A program made the translations under genes and the position numbers. DNA of 64,000 nt. Source: Lucifuga dentata (taxonomy: Eukaryota > Chordata > Actinopteri > Ophidiiformes > Bythitidae). Under the pieces are notes generated by a model, which ran no database searches, was not told the origin of the DNA, and saw nothing but the letters and a program-made list of their open reading frames with translations. Shown one piece after another: positions 11,301 through 19,505 of the stretch (its first letter is position 1; each line of letters starts with the position of its first letter). Location: the NCBI GenBank assembly GCA_014773175.1, contig VXCM01005538.1, positions 1 through 64,000 on the forward strand, in the 5' to 3' direction.

Positions 11301-12943
11301 CAGCAATATTCTTTTTTGAAAGGAGTGGCTTCTTCCTGGCAACACATCCATGAATCCCATTTTTGCTGAGTAGTTTCCTCACTGTACTGTCATGAACATG
11401 AACATCAGCAGCTGCAAGAGACTTCTGGATGTCTTTAGATGTTAGTCTAGGGTTAGCGGCAATGTTCTTGAGCGTATTTCTCTCTGCTCTGCTTGAAATT
11501 TTCTTTGGGCGAGCAGATCGAGGGAGTGATGCAGTTGTACCGTGCTGTTCATACTTTTTAATAATTGCTCTGACAGTGGATACAGGTATATCCAGCATCT
11601 TTGAAATTGCTTTGTACACATTTCCAGACTGATGAGAAGCAATTACTCTCTCTCTCAGATCACTAGACAGTTCTTTTTGTTTCGCCATTGGCTCTGCTTT
11701 TGCACATGGAACTAAGATTCAAAATGAGCTGTTTTCCAGCATCATAAGATTTGCCTATTGCAAAAGGACATGTTGCATGTTAATTCAGTGAAGCCTTTTA
11801 GTTAAAGAACACTTCTTGCCATTTTATTGTTAAGACATGCTCCATTTTTGGGGACTATCTCCTATAGGGTGCCAATACTTTTTCAGACCGCTTTTTGATC
11901 TAAAGTTGTTTTGTGCACTTTTCTTGTTAAGGTATAGCAATTTGCACTTGTACATATGTTTGTTTTGAACATTTGAATGTTTGTTTAAATTATGACAACC
12001 CTACTGTTTGCAACTTGAATAAAAATTAAATAAATAATGCCTGGACCTGAGGGTGCCAATACTTTTTCAGGGCACTGTACATGTTGTGTAATTGTATGAG
12101 GAGCGTCAGCAGGTGAGGAAATAGCCTTGTGCAGGTGTTTTAATTGATTATGTTTACACGTTTAAATAAATCAATAATCACATAATCTCAGCAAATTTAT
12201 GTGGCTTTTCAATCTAATTATGGTGTTAACATGGCGTTCCAAAAGCATTAGTTAATTACCTTAATCTGGGTATAATCAAAGTTTAAATGTGCGCGTAAAC
12301 ACACAAAGTGTTAGGAGACAAACTTGGTTTTGGGTCCAATTCAAATTTAGCGCCTCCAAACCCTTCAGCCTGCATGAGCTCCTGTAAGTGAGGAAGAGTG
12401 ATGCAGAGTGATGAAGAGTGATAAACTCCTCTGTTGCACACAGACGGACGGAAAATCGGCAATACCTGCGCCAACAACCAGCGCACGCGCACCGCAGCAG
12501 CGGACGCAGTGCAGCAGGTTTCTGGCTTTGACGTTGACGTTGAGAAAAGCGACTTCACAGCCCAGTTTGCAGAGTCCGAACCACGCGCACAGGAAGTCCG
12601 GCTCGTTGCTCATCAGCAGCGCGACGACGTGAGTGCGTGAGAAAGCGGCTTCGGCCCTGAACGCGCGTGCAAACTGGTTACTGCGCGCGTCCACGTCCCG
12701 GTATGTCAGGCTCCGCTGCTCGTAGATAATGAATGGTTTGTCTGGCTGCGTCCTCGCCTGCTGCTCTAAACAGTCCACGTACGTGAGGATTCCACGCTGC
12801 ATTCGAGCCCGCAGTGCCTTCCGGAAGCTTCGGAGCTTCGCGTAATAACTCAAATCCTGCCAGAAGAAAGGGAACACTCTCCTCTGATACACCAGCAGCG
12901 CCAGCAGACCCGCAGACACGCTGGAGAGCAGCCATGTCATCAT
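2195..12943 (-). CDS. slc27a6: slc27a6, long-chain fatty-acid transport protein 6 (5' part, exons 1-4)
   Basis: This is the N-terminal 322 codons of a FATP/SLC27 protein; human SLC27A6 has about 619 residues. Exons are 12943-12466, 7454-7251, 4712-4554 and 2319-2195, with compatible phases and GT-AG borders; the remaining exons lie beyond the left edge. The family members are membrane acyl-CoA synthetases that trap imported fatty acids as CoA esters. Visible are an N-terminal hydrophobic helix (residues about 3-18), [15 protein letters not shown]-like [13 protein letters not shown], the ATP/AMP-binding loop FIFTSGTTG (residues about 219-227) and [10 protein letters not shown]. The runs PFIIYE, RALVVGA and [16 protein letters not shown] favour SLC27A6 over SLC27A2. 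The usual GLPKAA after the loop reads GLSKAA. The start was placed at the ATG of MMTWLLSS, with A at -3. The gene is head to head with minar2. Confidence 0.93.
2363..2400. other. Perfect 17-bp inverted repeat (hairpin) near the exon 4 acceptor
   Basis: acttcattcatttagtt is followed by the 4-base spacer ggaa and then its exact reverse complement. In the slc27a6 transcript it sits 44-81 nt upstream of the exon 4 acceptor, where branch points usually lie. A perfect 34-base pairing is unusual for this intron, but a role is only a guess. Confidence 0.75.
2401..3146. other. slc27a6 intron, no recognisable feature
   Basis: Ordinary AT-rich intron. I see no conserved reading frame, tandem repeat or familiar repeat ending here. 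Confidence 0.5.
3147..3281. repeat. 67-bp direct duplication around a single N (assembly join)
   Basis: Bases 3147-3213 and 3215-3281 are identical and separated by one N at 3214. This is the signature of overlapping contig ends placed side by side without merging. One copy is probably not real. Confidence 0.85.
3520..3705 (+). repeat. Fragment of an abundant teleost interspersed repeat
   Basis: gcgtggagtttgtatgttct, 'cgtgggtttcctccggg' and 'ctccggttccccccac' form a block I recognise from very common teleost repeats. It ends with 'tatcctaataaaataaa', a retroelement-like tail. Confidence 0.6.
4221..4355. repeat. 67-bp direct duplication around a single N (assembly join)
   Basis: Bases 4221-4287 recur exactly at 4289-4355 with N at 4288 between them. 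It is intronic, so it only lengthens the intron by about 68 bp. Confidence 0.85.
4467..4496. other. Perfect 12-bp inverted repeat after the exon 3 donor
   Basis: acatttactcaa, spacer gagtac, then ttgagtaaatgt. On the slc27a6 transcript it lies about 60-90 nt downstream of the exon 3 donor. The same 'ttactt(g)agtaa' wording recurs near 32340 and 49660, so it is probably a repeat fragment. Confidence 0.65.
4554..4712 (-). CDS. slc27a6: slc27a6 exon 3
   Basis: Encodes [15 protein letters not shown] through [17 protein letters not shown]. It is 159 nt long, with acceptor ctgcag and donor CTCG|gtgaga. It continues the AMP-binding domain directly after the TSGTTG loop; the LPK motif of the family reads LSK. 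Confidence 0.93.
5074..5840 (-). pseudogene. LINE reverse-transcriptase C-terminal remnant
   Basis: Read on the minus strand, broken frames give '[11 protein letters not shown]' and later '[14 protein letters not shown]', which resemble the C-terminal part of a common teleost LINE polyprotein (family usual: EFKYLGVLF and PQEELESVAGE). Many stops and frame changes mean it is dead. It lies within an slc27a6 intron. The exact LINE clade cannot be told from memory. Confidence 0.7.
5845..6060. repeat. Dispersed repeat with 'ttattgtcccataaggga' block
   Basis: The 'cctttattgtcccataaggg' start, the cag-rich stretch and the following AC/AT-rich tail match a repeat ending often seen in fish genomes. 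Low-complexity, non-coding. Confidence 0.45.
6061..6766. mobile_element. Putative MITE with short terminal inverted repeats
   Basis: The left end 'cccagattcataaag' is mirrored at the right by 'gtttatgaatctagg', with tata just outside each end. The interior repeats 'ttcataaaact' and 'tttatgaatgag' words. No coding sequence. The superfamily is not clear. Confidence 0.4.
6767..7250. other. slc27a6 intron 2, 5' region, no clear feature
   Basis: AT-rich intron sequence without recognisable motif. A weak reading frame on the minus strand does not resemble any family I know. Confidence 0.4.
7251..7454 (-). CDS. slc27a6: slc27a6 exon 2
   Basis: Encodes [20 protein letters not shown] and ends with [12 protein letters not shown], the nucleotide-binding loop of acyl-CoA synthetases. 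It is 204 nt, acceptor gtccag, donor ACAG|gtaccg. The first Asp codon is split with exon 1. Confidence 0.94.
7642..8162. mobile_element. TTAA-ended palindromic MITE, family A copy 2 (with NNN)
   Basis: TTAA AGGACCATATCACCC on the left and ATGGTCCT TTAA on the right. The centre after 'acttctaaaaaaa' is replaced by NNN at 7975-7977, where intact copies carry 'cctgaatacacgtcttg' and what follows. Confidence 0.8.
8431..8469 (+). repeat. (GT)n(GTT)n microsatellite
   Basis: About nine GT units run into about seven TTG units in slc27a6 intron 1. Confidence 0.9.
8659..8756 (+). repeat. C-run, single N and (CA)n microsatellite
   Basis: A run of C is followed by N at 8671 and imperfect CA repeats. 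The N marks an unresolved homopolymer. Confidence 0.85.
8780..8856 (+). mobile_element. Family B MITE, left-end fragment
   Basis: Begins TTAAAGGACCATACCAGTGG, the family B start with CAGTG where family A has CACCC. Only about 75 bp remain. Confidence 0.5.
9205..9770. mobile_element. TTAA-ended palindromic MITE, family A copy 3
   Basis: Near-complete copy. The left end TTAAAGGACCATACCGGCC is inverted at the right as GGTTGGTATGGTCCTTTAA. Internal landmarks are 'acaagacgtgtattcagg' and 'ggactgtgacttcataagg'. Non-coding. Confidence 0.85.
9855..10075 (+). mobile_element. Family B MITE, left-half fragment
   Basis: Starts TTAAAGGACCATACCAGTG, then 'aaatattagaattgttttt' and 'aaaaatcaacttgtag'. The right half is missing. 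Confidence 0.55.
10150..10420 (+). repeat. Two retroelement 3' tails, (TAC)n and (TTA)n
   Basis: 'atggaccaagagtctcgaat' followed by aaag and (CTA)n, then 'aaagcactttgtaacttt', 'gtgcaatataaataaagt' and (TTA)n. Both endings are familiar 3' ends of teleost LINE or SINE families. Confidence 0.55.
10453..12077 (-). mobile_element. Tc1-like DNA transposon with IR/DR ends, 1,625 bp
   Basis: Outer ends are cagtgctgtgaaaaagt on the left and actttttcagggcactg on the right, each bordered by TA, the Tc1 target site. The terminal inverted repeats run about 200 bp. An inner copy of the end repeat lies at 10635-10659 and 11867-11891, giving the IR/DR layout of Tc1 elements such as Sleeping Beauty. The enclosed transposase is on the minus strand and broken. 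The element sits in slc27a6 intron 1, about 390 bp from exon 1. Confidence 0.95.
10662..11688 (-). pseudogene. Tc1-like transposase, inactivated
   Basis: The family protein cuts and pastes its own element at TA sites, using an N-terminal paired-like DNA-binding region and a DDE catalytic domain. It starts [20 protein letters not shown] at 11688. The helix-turn-helix region contains [16 protein letters not shown]. An in-frame TGA at 11298-11296 interrupts the reading after KKNIAA; the family usually has Arg (CGA), so this looks like CpG decay. The same frame continues with [12 protein letters not shown], which carries the first catalytic Asp. A frame change then follows near 11205-11225, and the next frame carries QQDNDPKH (second Asp) and SPDLNPIE (Glu), the DD34E layout. 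All three catalytic residues are still present, but in separate frames, so no active protein is made. Confidence 0.93.
12115..12300. repeat. Family D dispersed repeat, second copy
   Basis: Carries 'tcaatctaattatg', 'gggtataatcaaagttt' and 'gtaaacacacaaa' in the same order as 780-1105, next to the exon 1 donor of slc27a6. Confidence 0.45.
12466..12943 (-). CDS. slc27a6: slc27a6 exon 1 (coding part)
   Basis: Starts [20 protein letters not shown], a hydrophobic N-terminal segment as in other FATPs, and ends RALVVGA before the donor GCAG|gtattg. A GTG lies in frame at 12967 but no ATG does, so I chose the ATG at 12943. The exon is strongly CpG-rich, unlike the surrounding introns. Confidence 0.93.
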
Positions 12944-13339
12944 CTTCACGCTCACGCTGCGACCCACGGAGATCCACGTCCACGCTTTGCTCCAAAACTT
13001 TGAGTAGCAGCCTGCTGCGGCGCATGTCTGTACGAGCCGCAGAGCTGCACATTATGCAATTTCTGCAGCCAATCAGACTGCAGCAACAACAACTCAACAA
13101 GTCCAGCAACAACTCCTTTTCTACTTCACAAACACACCAAGACAGCAGGGCCGCAACAAGCATTCCAGGGGCCTAAAGGGACTATGCCCCCCCAACCCCC
13201 TTCACTCTGCAAACTCCTCTTTTCTCTTCTTTTCTGCATAGATTATTTCTCTGCATATGTGCACATTAAAATGCCAATTATTATAAGGCAATAAATACAT
13301 TTTTCTCAAATGTCATTAACACCAAAATTAGATTGCATA

Positions 13340-13440
13340 AATCAGAGGAATTTTATTTTAGATGATGTGATTGTAAATTGATTTATTCAGATAGATAATC
13401 ATTATAATCAGAGTAAAACACCTCCATGTTTCCTCACCTG
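13340..13440. repeat. Family D dispersed repeat, fragment
   Basis: 'tgtaaattgatttattcaga' and 'aatcagagtaaaacacctcc' mirror the 880-960 part of the first family D copy in reverse orientation. Confidence 0.45.
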
Positions 13441-13512
13441 TCAGACTCCATCACACACCACTCTGAGTTCTGTTCATTCCATCCATGCACATGCTTACTC
13501 ACATTTACTGCC

Positions 13513-13805
13513 TTAAAGGACCATACCAGTGATTTTGCATGTTTGTGTCCAATAAATATAACCTACATACATGATATAATTTGCAGTTTTCACATTATTG
13601 TTTTTCAAATCCCCTAATCATTCAAAATCAAATGTTCAGGTGATGCGTTCACCTTAAAATTCACCTGCTGACAGTCACACATGATTGTAGAAGGTACTGT
13701 TATTTTAAAATCTCAGTAAAACCATTTTCTCCTGGGACTATATTCTCTGGCGGAGTCATACATTTTCTTCTGTGTATCTTTGTGTTAAAATGCTAAAATT
13801 ACACT
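13513..13805 (+). mobile_element. Family B MITE inside the divergent promoter interval
   Basis: Starts TTAAAGGACCATACCAGTG. It has the 'tcaaatgttcaggtgatgc' and 'tcctgggactatattctc' blocks, and the right end is missing. Confidence 0.6.
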
Positions 13806-13949
13806 ACACTGAAAAAAATGTAATGAGTGAATACATTTTCTCCGTATTTTTCCGTCCCTGTCCCACCTGCTGCCTGATTACCATAACTTACCTACAGAGA
13901 GACACTGCTGTCTCACCTCTACTAACACTCTCAGCTTGTGTTTCACCTC

Positions 13950-14012
13950 CCTCCCTCTCTCTCTCTCTCTCTCTCTCAGGTTGGGTTACACACACACACA
14001 CACACACACACC
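13950..14012 (+). repeat. (CT)n and (CA)n microsatellites
   Basis: Compound run of CTCCCT/CT repeats followed by CA repeats, ending about 90 bp before the minar2 start codon, within its likely 5' untranslated region or core promoter. Confidence 0.9.
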
Positions 14013-14098
14013 TGTAAGTGATCTGGGCTGATGAGTAGCAGCTGTGGGTGGTGGTGCATTTGTGGACTTGCTCTGTGTGGGTTCTGAGTGGATTGAGG

Positions 14099-14245
14099 AT
14101 GGACATCTCTGTCCTCCCCAACAACAACCACCCGCAGAAGTTCCTGCAGCTGGACGTGGGGACGCTGGCTGCTGCGCGTGGAATGTTTCAGGTGGGGGCT
14201 GTCATGTCCAGCCAGAGACATTGGCAGAACAGAGTCTATTCTCAG
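14099..14245 (+). CDS. minar2: minar2 coding exon 1
   Basis: 49 codons from ATG to ...VYSQ, donor CTCAG|gtaaga, phase 0. Contains the conserved SVLPNNNHPQKFLQLDV opening of the family. Confidence 0.94.
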
Positions 14246-17200
14246 GTAAGATCAGCCGCCATCTTACTTCAGACTGACGTGAACTCTTCATGTTTTGGCT
14301 CTTTTCCTCTGAAGCTTGTTGGCGTGATGAAACGCAGCTGCTGATTGGACAAATATGACAGCATATTATTATTGAATCACCACATTAACAAAACATATCA
14401 GAGATAATATCAAAGGAAAAGCACTGAAATATGTCTGAAAGTTACATCACAAGCAGCAGGTCTGAGCAACCCGCTAAAAATACTCAACCTCATGAATTTA
14501 TTATTGTACTAGTGCTGTTCTGACCTCACTGAGCACTTCCTCAGTTACATCACACAGCTAAACAACTTGCTAATTCTCCACCAATAAACAGTCCATTTGT
14601 TTGTCTTTTGACAGGTTTAATTAGAAAGGTTGTAAAACTGGAATACAAAAAAGAAGAAGAAACGCATATAAATAAACATTCACTTGACAAAGAAAGATAA
14701 CTGACTGCTAATCCTAATGCATTACAATTATTAACATCATCTGTGTTCAGAGTTCACTTACAAACTATATATTTGTCTTTAACAAATGTAAAAATATCTT
14801 TAAACATAAAATAATAACATTTACTTACAGACGATGCTAAAACGTGGTGCTAATTAACAAAAATACCTCAAACTGTGTTTCATGTGGCTGAGGAGTGGTG
14901 TACATGGCAGACAAAAATGAATTTAAACCTGTTTTGTTAGTAATTACAAGCCCGGCCACTAGCGGCAGCATAAACATTTTAAAACAATTCCAAAAACAGC
15001 CACTTGGGGCCCCTCACCATAAGTGGTTCCAATCACAAGTGCGTTCAAAAACGTGCATGTCCCGAACGTGCCGGACTTTATGGTGTGTGCTGCAGCCTGC
15101 CATAATTTAGTTCTGCACATTATCGTGAGCTAGCTTTGTTTGCTGTACGGGGTTGGGTTGAGATCGTGCCACTGGACCAGAGCGTATCCTGCTGTGCCTG
15201 AAGTGTATCCTGCCACACAGACTACTTTTTACCAGCACAGCTCAATTTGAGAACTGCTCATCCAAACAACTTCACATGCGATGCTGCATGTTTTTGGGTC
15301 CTGAGCAATAAACCTGCTGAATATCAGCTTCATATAGTGCTGGGTTCTAGAAATGTTGGTGCCACAGACAGAGATTTTTTTTAATAGTTTTATAGACTTA
15401 ATAGGTAGATTATTTATTTTTCCTTTGCTGTAAATGCAACCAACTAAACTAAAAATAAAGAATAATACTATAAATAAATAAAATCAATTAATGAACAAAG
15501 ATATCCTGCTGGATATTTTATACAGTTGCATAAATGTCTTCTTTTAAATTGTTTCCTATTAAAATAAATCAAAATGCAAAGCCAATGGTATGGTCCTTTA
15601 ACAAAGCAGCTTTCCATGGAATTTTCTGAGCACATTCATGCTCTTCAGAGGATGAACCATATCAAGTTTATGACAAATGAGAAATAAACGTGTAGAGCAG
15701 ACACAATCAGATATGAGTTTTAACTGTGTGCAGAAAGTGAAAGAAGACATGGACACATGGACATGTCCTACTAACCTGAAGCTGCTGCTAAAGTGTCTCT
15801 ACCAACATTTGTATGGGATAAAATTTGTTTTATGTTAGATGTTTCTCAGTTATTATTATTATTAGTATTATTAGTATTTGTTGTTGTGTGTCATCTTCTC
15901 TTCGCTCACACAAAACACACAATAATGAACACATTTGTGTGTGTTTAATAAGAATGATACTGTATGTGTACAAGGAAGAGCACTAATCATGAAAAAACAA
16001 ACAAAAAAAAAAAAACNTTTTTTTTTTTTTTTTTTTTTGCATTAGCATTAGCATCACATGCATTTTCTGCTGTGTAACTATAGATTATCAGCAAAAGAAT
16101 ACATGTAACTTTCTACTATAAATCTAAATAATGAACCGTTTATTCTTTATAATTTGAGTGGATGAATGGGTAAAAGATGTGTGTAGGTGGTGGTGGTCAC
16201 ACACACACACACACACTCTGCTGACATCTCTTGCTTCGTGTTATTTCCTCCACAGAGGGAGCAGCAAAGGGTCCTGACTGAAAGGTCTGTTCCTCCGCCA
16301 GCAGAGGGCGCTGCTGCAGTGGTGTTCATGGACAGATACCTGGAGAAGCACATCACCCCCCTCACCTTAAAGTCCAACATCAAGAGGAACCCGCTGTTCA
16401 TGGAAATCAGGACCGTGGACATGGGGGACAATGAGAAGTCCAAACCGTCCTGGACAGTCCGGGAGTACGACATGCAAACCATCCACGGAAACCTGGCAGA
16501 CTACCTAAAGGTCAGGTAGAAAAAGAAAGGCGGTGTGTGTGTGTGTGTGTGCGTGTGTGGATGATTGGCAGGATGGATGGATAAATGATGGGGGAGGGGC
16601 TGGTGTAAAGATAAACGGGGGTCGATGAATACATAAGCTGACCAATAGCAGCTAAAAAAAAAGAAAAACCAAAAAGGAACGTTCCGGGGCCTCATTTATG
16701 AAACTGTGCTGGATTCTATACTAAAAGTATGTACCGTAAATTCTCTTTTAAAAGCCAGTCTTCAAATAATGGCCCAACCCCAATAATAGCCGGGAGGTAA
16801 GTCAGCAGGATGAAATAGTGGCCGGTCTCCAGTAAAGGCTGTGTTGGTTTATGTCTGTTACTGGTCCAGGGAAATAATATTAGTGTATTCTGCTGCTGCT
16901 AACACTAACTATGGAGCCTGGGAGGCTCACAGAGGAGGGGAAAAAGTCATTTGAATGACTTTCTAAATTGTTTGAAGAACTTTTTTTTTTTTTTTCNTTT
17001 TTTTTTTTTTTTCCCTCCTTGAGCCCTCCTGGGCTCTGTAACCAGATGACAGTATTAATGTTTTAAGTACCAAACTGCTTTAAAACCATCTCTAGCTGTT
17101 GTCCTTTCAGCCAGAAGGAATGACTGGATCCAGCGTGAAACAAAGCCGTAAACATGAAGCTCCTCCCTGAGGAGTGAGTGACGCTTCGCTATAACACACC

Positions 17201-18887
17201 AACCTGGAAATGTGGATAAAGTGGATGAAAACGAGCCTTTATAAAAGTAGGGAAATGATCACAGCGGCATCATAGCGGTGTTTTTTTTTTTTAATTTTAA
17301 TTAAATGTAGTCCTGGTGCATCTATCAGCGGTGGGATGCACTGCAAGCTGGCTACGAGGCTCTCATTTCGGTTTGACATCTCTACACGTGTCCCGTAATA
17401 ACTGCTGCAGGGAGCACGGATTTTTATCACGGTCATCATTCCCAGGGTTTTTAATGGAAAACTGAAGGACACAAACTATGATGCAGCAGAGGAAAAGTTT
17501 GGCAAGAAACACAAAGTTACATAAAATTAGAAATAAAGGCCCATCTCCAATAAAAGCCTGTATCTTATAAAGGCTGGTTTCTCTCTGCAGTTGAGGTAAA
17601 TAAAGGCCCCGCCCACTAATAGAGTATTTACAGTAGTTATATTTTTGTACACTGACAAAAAGTATTCAGATTGATAAAACCATGCACACACACGTCTCCA
17701 TGCAATTTCCCCTTTCCCTTCTATCTGAAGTCCAAATCCACCACAAGCCAAGAACTCAGCTGAAGTTAGCATAGCACCTAAGCTAACACTGTTAGCAGCT
17801 GAGCTAAGGCTGTTCATACATCACGAGAAGTCACTGCTGACAAAAAGTCACTGCTAAGCTAATTTCACTCCACCGTTAGCTTGTTCTGTCACAGGAAGTA
17901 CCACTAGCTAACACTCCAGCTGTGCTTGATGAGTCAGCATCACTTCCTGTTTGTTTTGCATCAAACTATCTGATTGGCTCTCCTCCTCATGTGACTTATG
18001 ACTTTCTTGGTATTCATCAGGTGTTTCTGCTTCAGGTGGAGAAACTAATTTGTTGTTTCCACCTTTAGCTGTTAGCCAGTTAGCTTGTAGCTGAACCATT
18101 TCAAGCAACAGAGGAAATAATTCTTCAGACGCTGACCTGCTACTTCCAGACATGCTGGTTTAGTTTCTTCTCTATTTTTATGAATGTTAAGAAAATGTGT
18201 CATGCTGTGCTGAGATGACAAATTTTTATCATATGAAAAATTATACTGGTCTTATCATGACGATATGACACAGCTCTACATGTAATAACTATTTATAAAT
18301 CAACAGCAGACTGAGTCTGGAAATGGTGAGAGGAAAATGTAAAATAGACAGAGAAAATGAGTGAATGAATGTGCTTGAAAATGTATTTTATTAGCTGTTA
18401 GCCATAGCTCTTATTTCTAGTGCTCCATGAAAACAATTTGCATTTTACTGTGTGACTAAGGTTGTTTATACTCACTTTATGGGAAAAGAACAACAAAGAA
18501 TGAACCATGAACTTCAGAATAACACAGATAATTCTAACACATTTACAAGCATGAAAATGTGGCTGTGTAGAAATGTGCTTAAAATGAACTTAGACTTATT
18601 AATCAGAAGCAGAGATACAGGATCTATTTGTGCATCATTACGTTTCATAACGAGGCCTAATTATTCTGTTTTTATTGTCTTTGCAGGAGGATGAGAAAAC
18701 TGCAAAGGATCTTGACTTTTGGCTGGAGGATCTTTACACACCAGGATTCGACTCTTTGCTGAAGAAGACAGAAGCAGAAGAGAAAAGAAAAACACTTTGT
18801 AAAATTCTCACGTCGGTTATTTTCTCTGTGTGTGTCATCATTATTATTATTGTGGTGCCAATCATAGTGACACAAAAGAGAAACTGA
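14099..18887 (+). CDS. minar2: minar2, membrane integral NOTCH2-associated receptor 2 (complete)
   Basis: Three coding exons (14099-14245, 16256-16510, 18687-18887) give 200 residues; human MINAR2 has about 190. The first exon starts MDISVLPNNNHPQKFLQLDV and ends HWQNRVYSQ, close to the human start. The middle carries KPSWTVREYD, and the last exon has FWLEDLYTPGFDSLLKK followed by one hydrophobic helix (about residues 172-195) and a short basic tail, so it is a single-pass, tail-anchored-like membrane protein. The family (UPF0258, with MINAR1/KIAA1024) is reported to bind NOTCH2. MINAR2 loss causes deafness in fish, mice and people. The start ATG has A at -3 and G at +4. The gene is divergent from slc27a6 and converges on slc12a2. 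Recognition is from memory, and the gene structure is consistent throughout. Confidence 0.94.
14246..16255. other. minar2 intron 1
   Basis: Mostly unique AT-rich sequence. A short family A/B MITE end ('aatggtatggtcctttaa') lies at about 15585-15601. An unresolved A-run/T-run with N at 16017 and a CA microsatellite at 16199-16217 precede exon 2. No other gene is visible. Confidence 0.6.
16256..16510 (+). CDS. minar2: minar2 coding exon 2
   Basis: 85 codons, acceptor ctccacag, donor CTAAAG|gtcagg. Contains KRNPLFMEI (human KNNPLYGDL) and PSWTVREYD. A donor 5 nt downstream (gtcag|gtaga) would break the frame. CA/GT microsatellites flank both sides within about 40 nt. Confidence 0.93.
16732..17635. 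mobile_element. TIR-bearing DNA element in minar2 intron 2 (about 0.9 kb)
   Basis: The left end TACCGTAAATTCTCT is mirrored by AGAGTATTTACAGTA at the right, and both ends carry 'aaaggc(c)' words. Immediately outside there is no good long target duplication; TA is possible. The interior includes an unresolved T-run with N at 16997. A piece resembling 17455-17520 recurs near 21345-21418. No transposase is visible. Confidence 0.6.
17690..18250 (-). repeat. Dispersed repeat with a short reading frame (family F, minus copy)
   Basis: Matches 32590-33190 in the opposite orientation. On the minus strand, 18153-17908 reads 81 codons starting MSGSSRSASEELFPLLLEMV, then QLQANWLTAK. I do not recognise the product. 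The sequence is in minar2 intron 2 and has no splice context, so it is more likely transposon-derived than a host gene. Confidence 0.6.
18687..18887 (+). CDS. minar2: minar2 coding exon 3 with stop
   Basis: 66 codons plus TGA, acceptor ttgcag. Carries DFWLEDLYTPGFDSLLKKTE and the C-terminal transmembrane helix rich in Ile and Val, ending TQKRN. Confidence 0.94.
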   Translation, partial: EDEKTAKDLDFWLEDLYTPGFDSLLKKTEAEEKRKTLCKILTSVIFSVCVIIIIIVVPIIVTQKRN

Positions 18888-18904
18888 CAGGTTAAAAACA
18901 TGGT

Positions 18905-19505
18905 GTCAGGGTAGACTTTGAGATTCAGGGTAGACTGAGATTCAGAGTAGACTTTGAGATTCAGGGTAGACTGAGATTCAGGGTAGACTGAGATTCAGGG
19001 TAGACTGAGATTCAGGGTAGACTGAGATTCAGAGTAGACTTTGAGATTCAGGGTAGACTGAGATTCAGAATAGACTTTGAGATTCAGGGTAGACTGAGAT
19101 TCAGAATAGACTTTGAGATTCAGGGTAGACTTTGAGATTCAGGGTAGACTTTGAGATTCAAGGTAGACTGAGATTCAGGGTAGACTTTGAGATTCAGAGT
19201 AGACTTTGAGATTCAGAGTAGACTTTGAGATTCAGGGTAGACTTTGAGATTTATGGTAGACTGAGATTCACGGTAGACTTTGAGATTCAGGGTAGACTTT
19301 GAGATTCATGGTAGACTTTGAGATTCAGGGTAGACTTTGAGATTCAGGGTAGACTTTGAGATTCATGGTAGACTTTGAGATTCATGGTAGACTTTGAGAT
19401 TCAGATTTGAGGCTTAGGGAAGAGTTTGGGATTCAGAGTAGACTGAGTTTCATGGTAGACTGAGATTCAGAATAGATTGAGATTCATGTTAGACTTTGAG
19501 ATGAG
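18905..19505 (+). repeat. 17/19-bp minisatellite just after the minar2 stop
   Basis: About 30 imperfect units of gattcagggtagactttga (19 bp) and a 17-bp form lacking TT. It starts 17 bp past the stop codon, so it should be transcribed as part of the minar2 3' untranslated region. Confidence 0.95.

Larger units (their letters stand above)
12944..14098. promoter_or_regulatory. Divergent promoter interval between slc27a6 and minar2
   Basis: The two start codons face away from each other across about 1.15 kb, so both promoters and 5' untranslated regions must lie here unless upstream non-coding exons exist. The slc27a6 side (to about 13050) is CpG-rich. The middle holds a family B MITE, and the minar2 side holds (CT)n/(CA)n. 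No TATA box could be assigned with confidence. Confidence 0.6.

Noticed and set aside
12944..12967. Upstream in-frame GTG as the slc27a6 start
   Set aside because: A nearby ATG with A at -3 gives the usual FATP N terminus; GTG starts are rare in vertebrates.
12678..13176. Open frames on both strands around slc27a6 exon 1
   Set aside because: GC-rich shadow frames of the real exon. They match nothing known and the slc27a6 frame is clearly coding.
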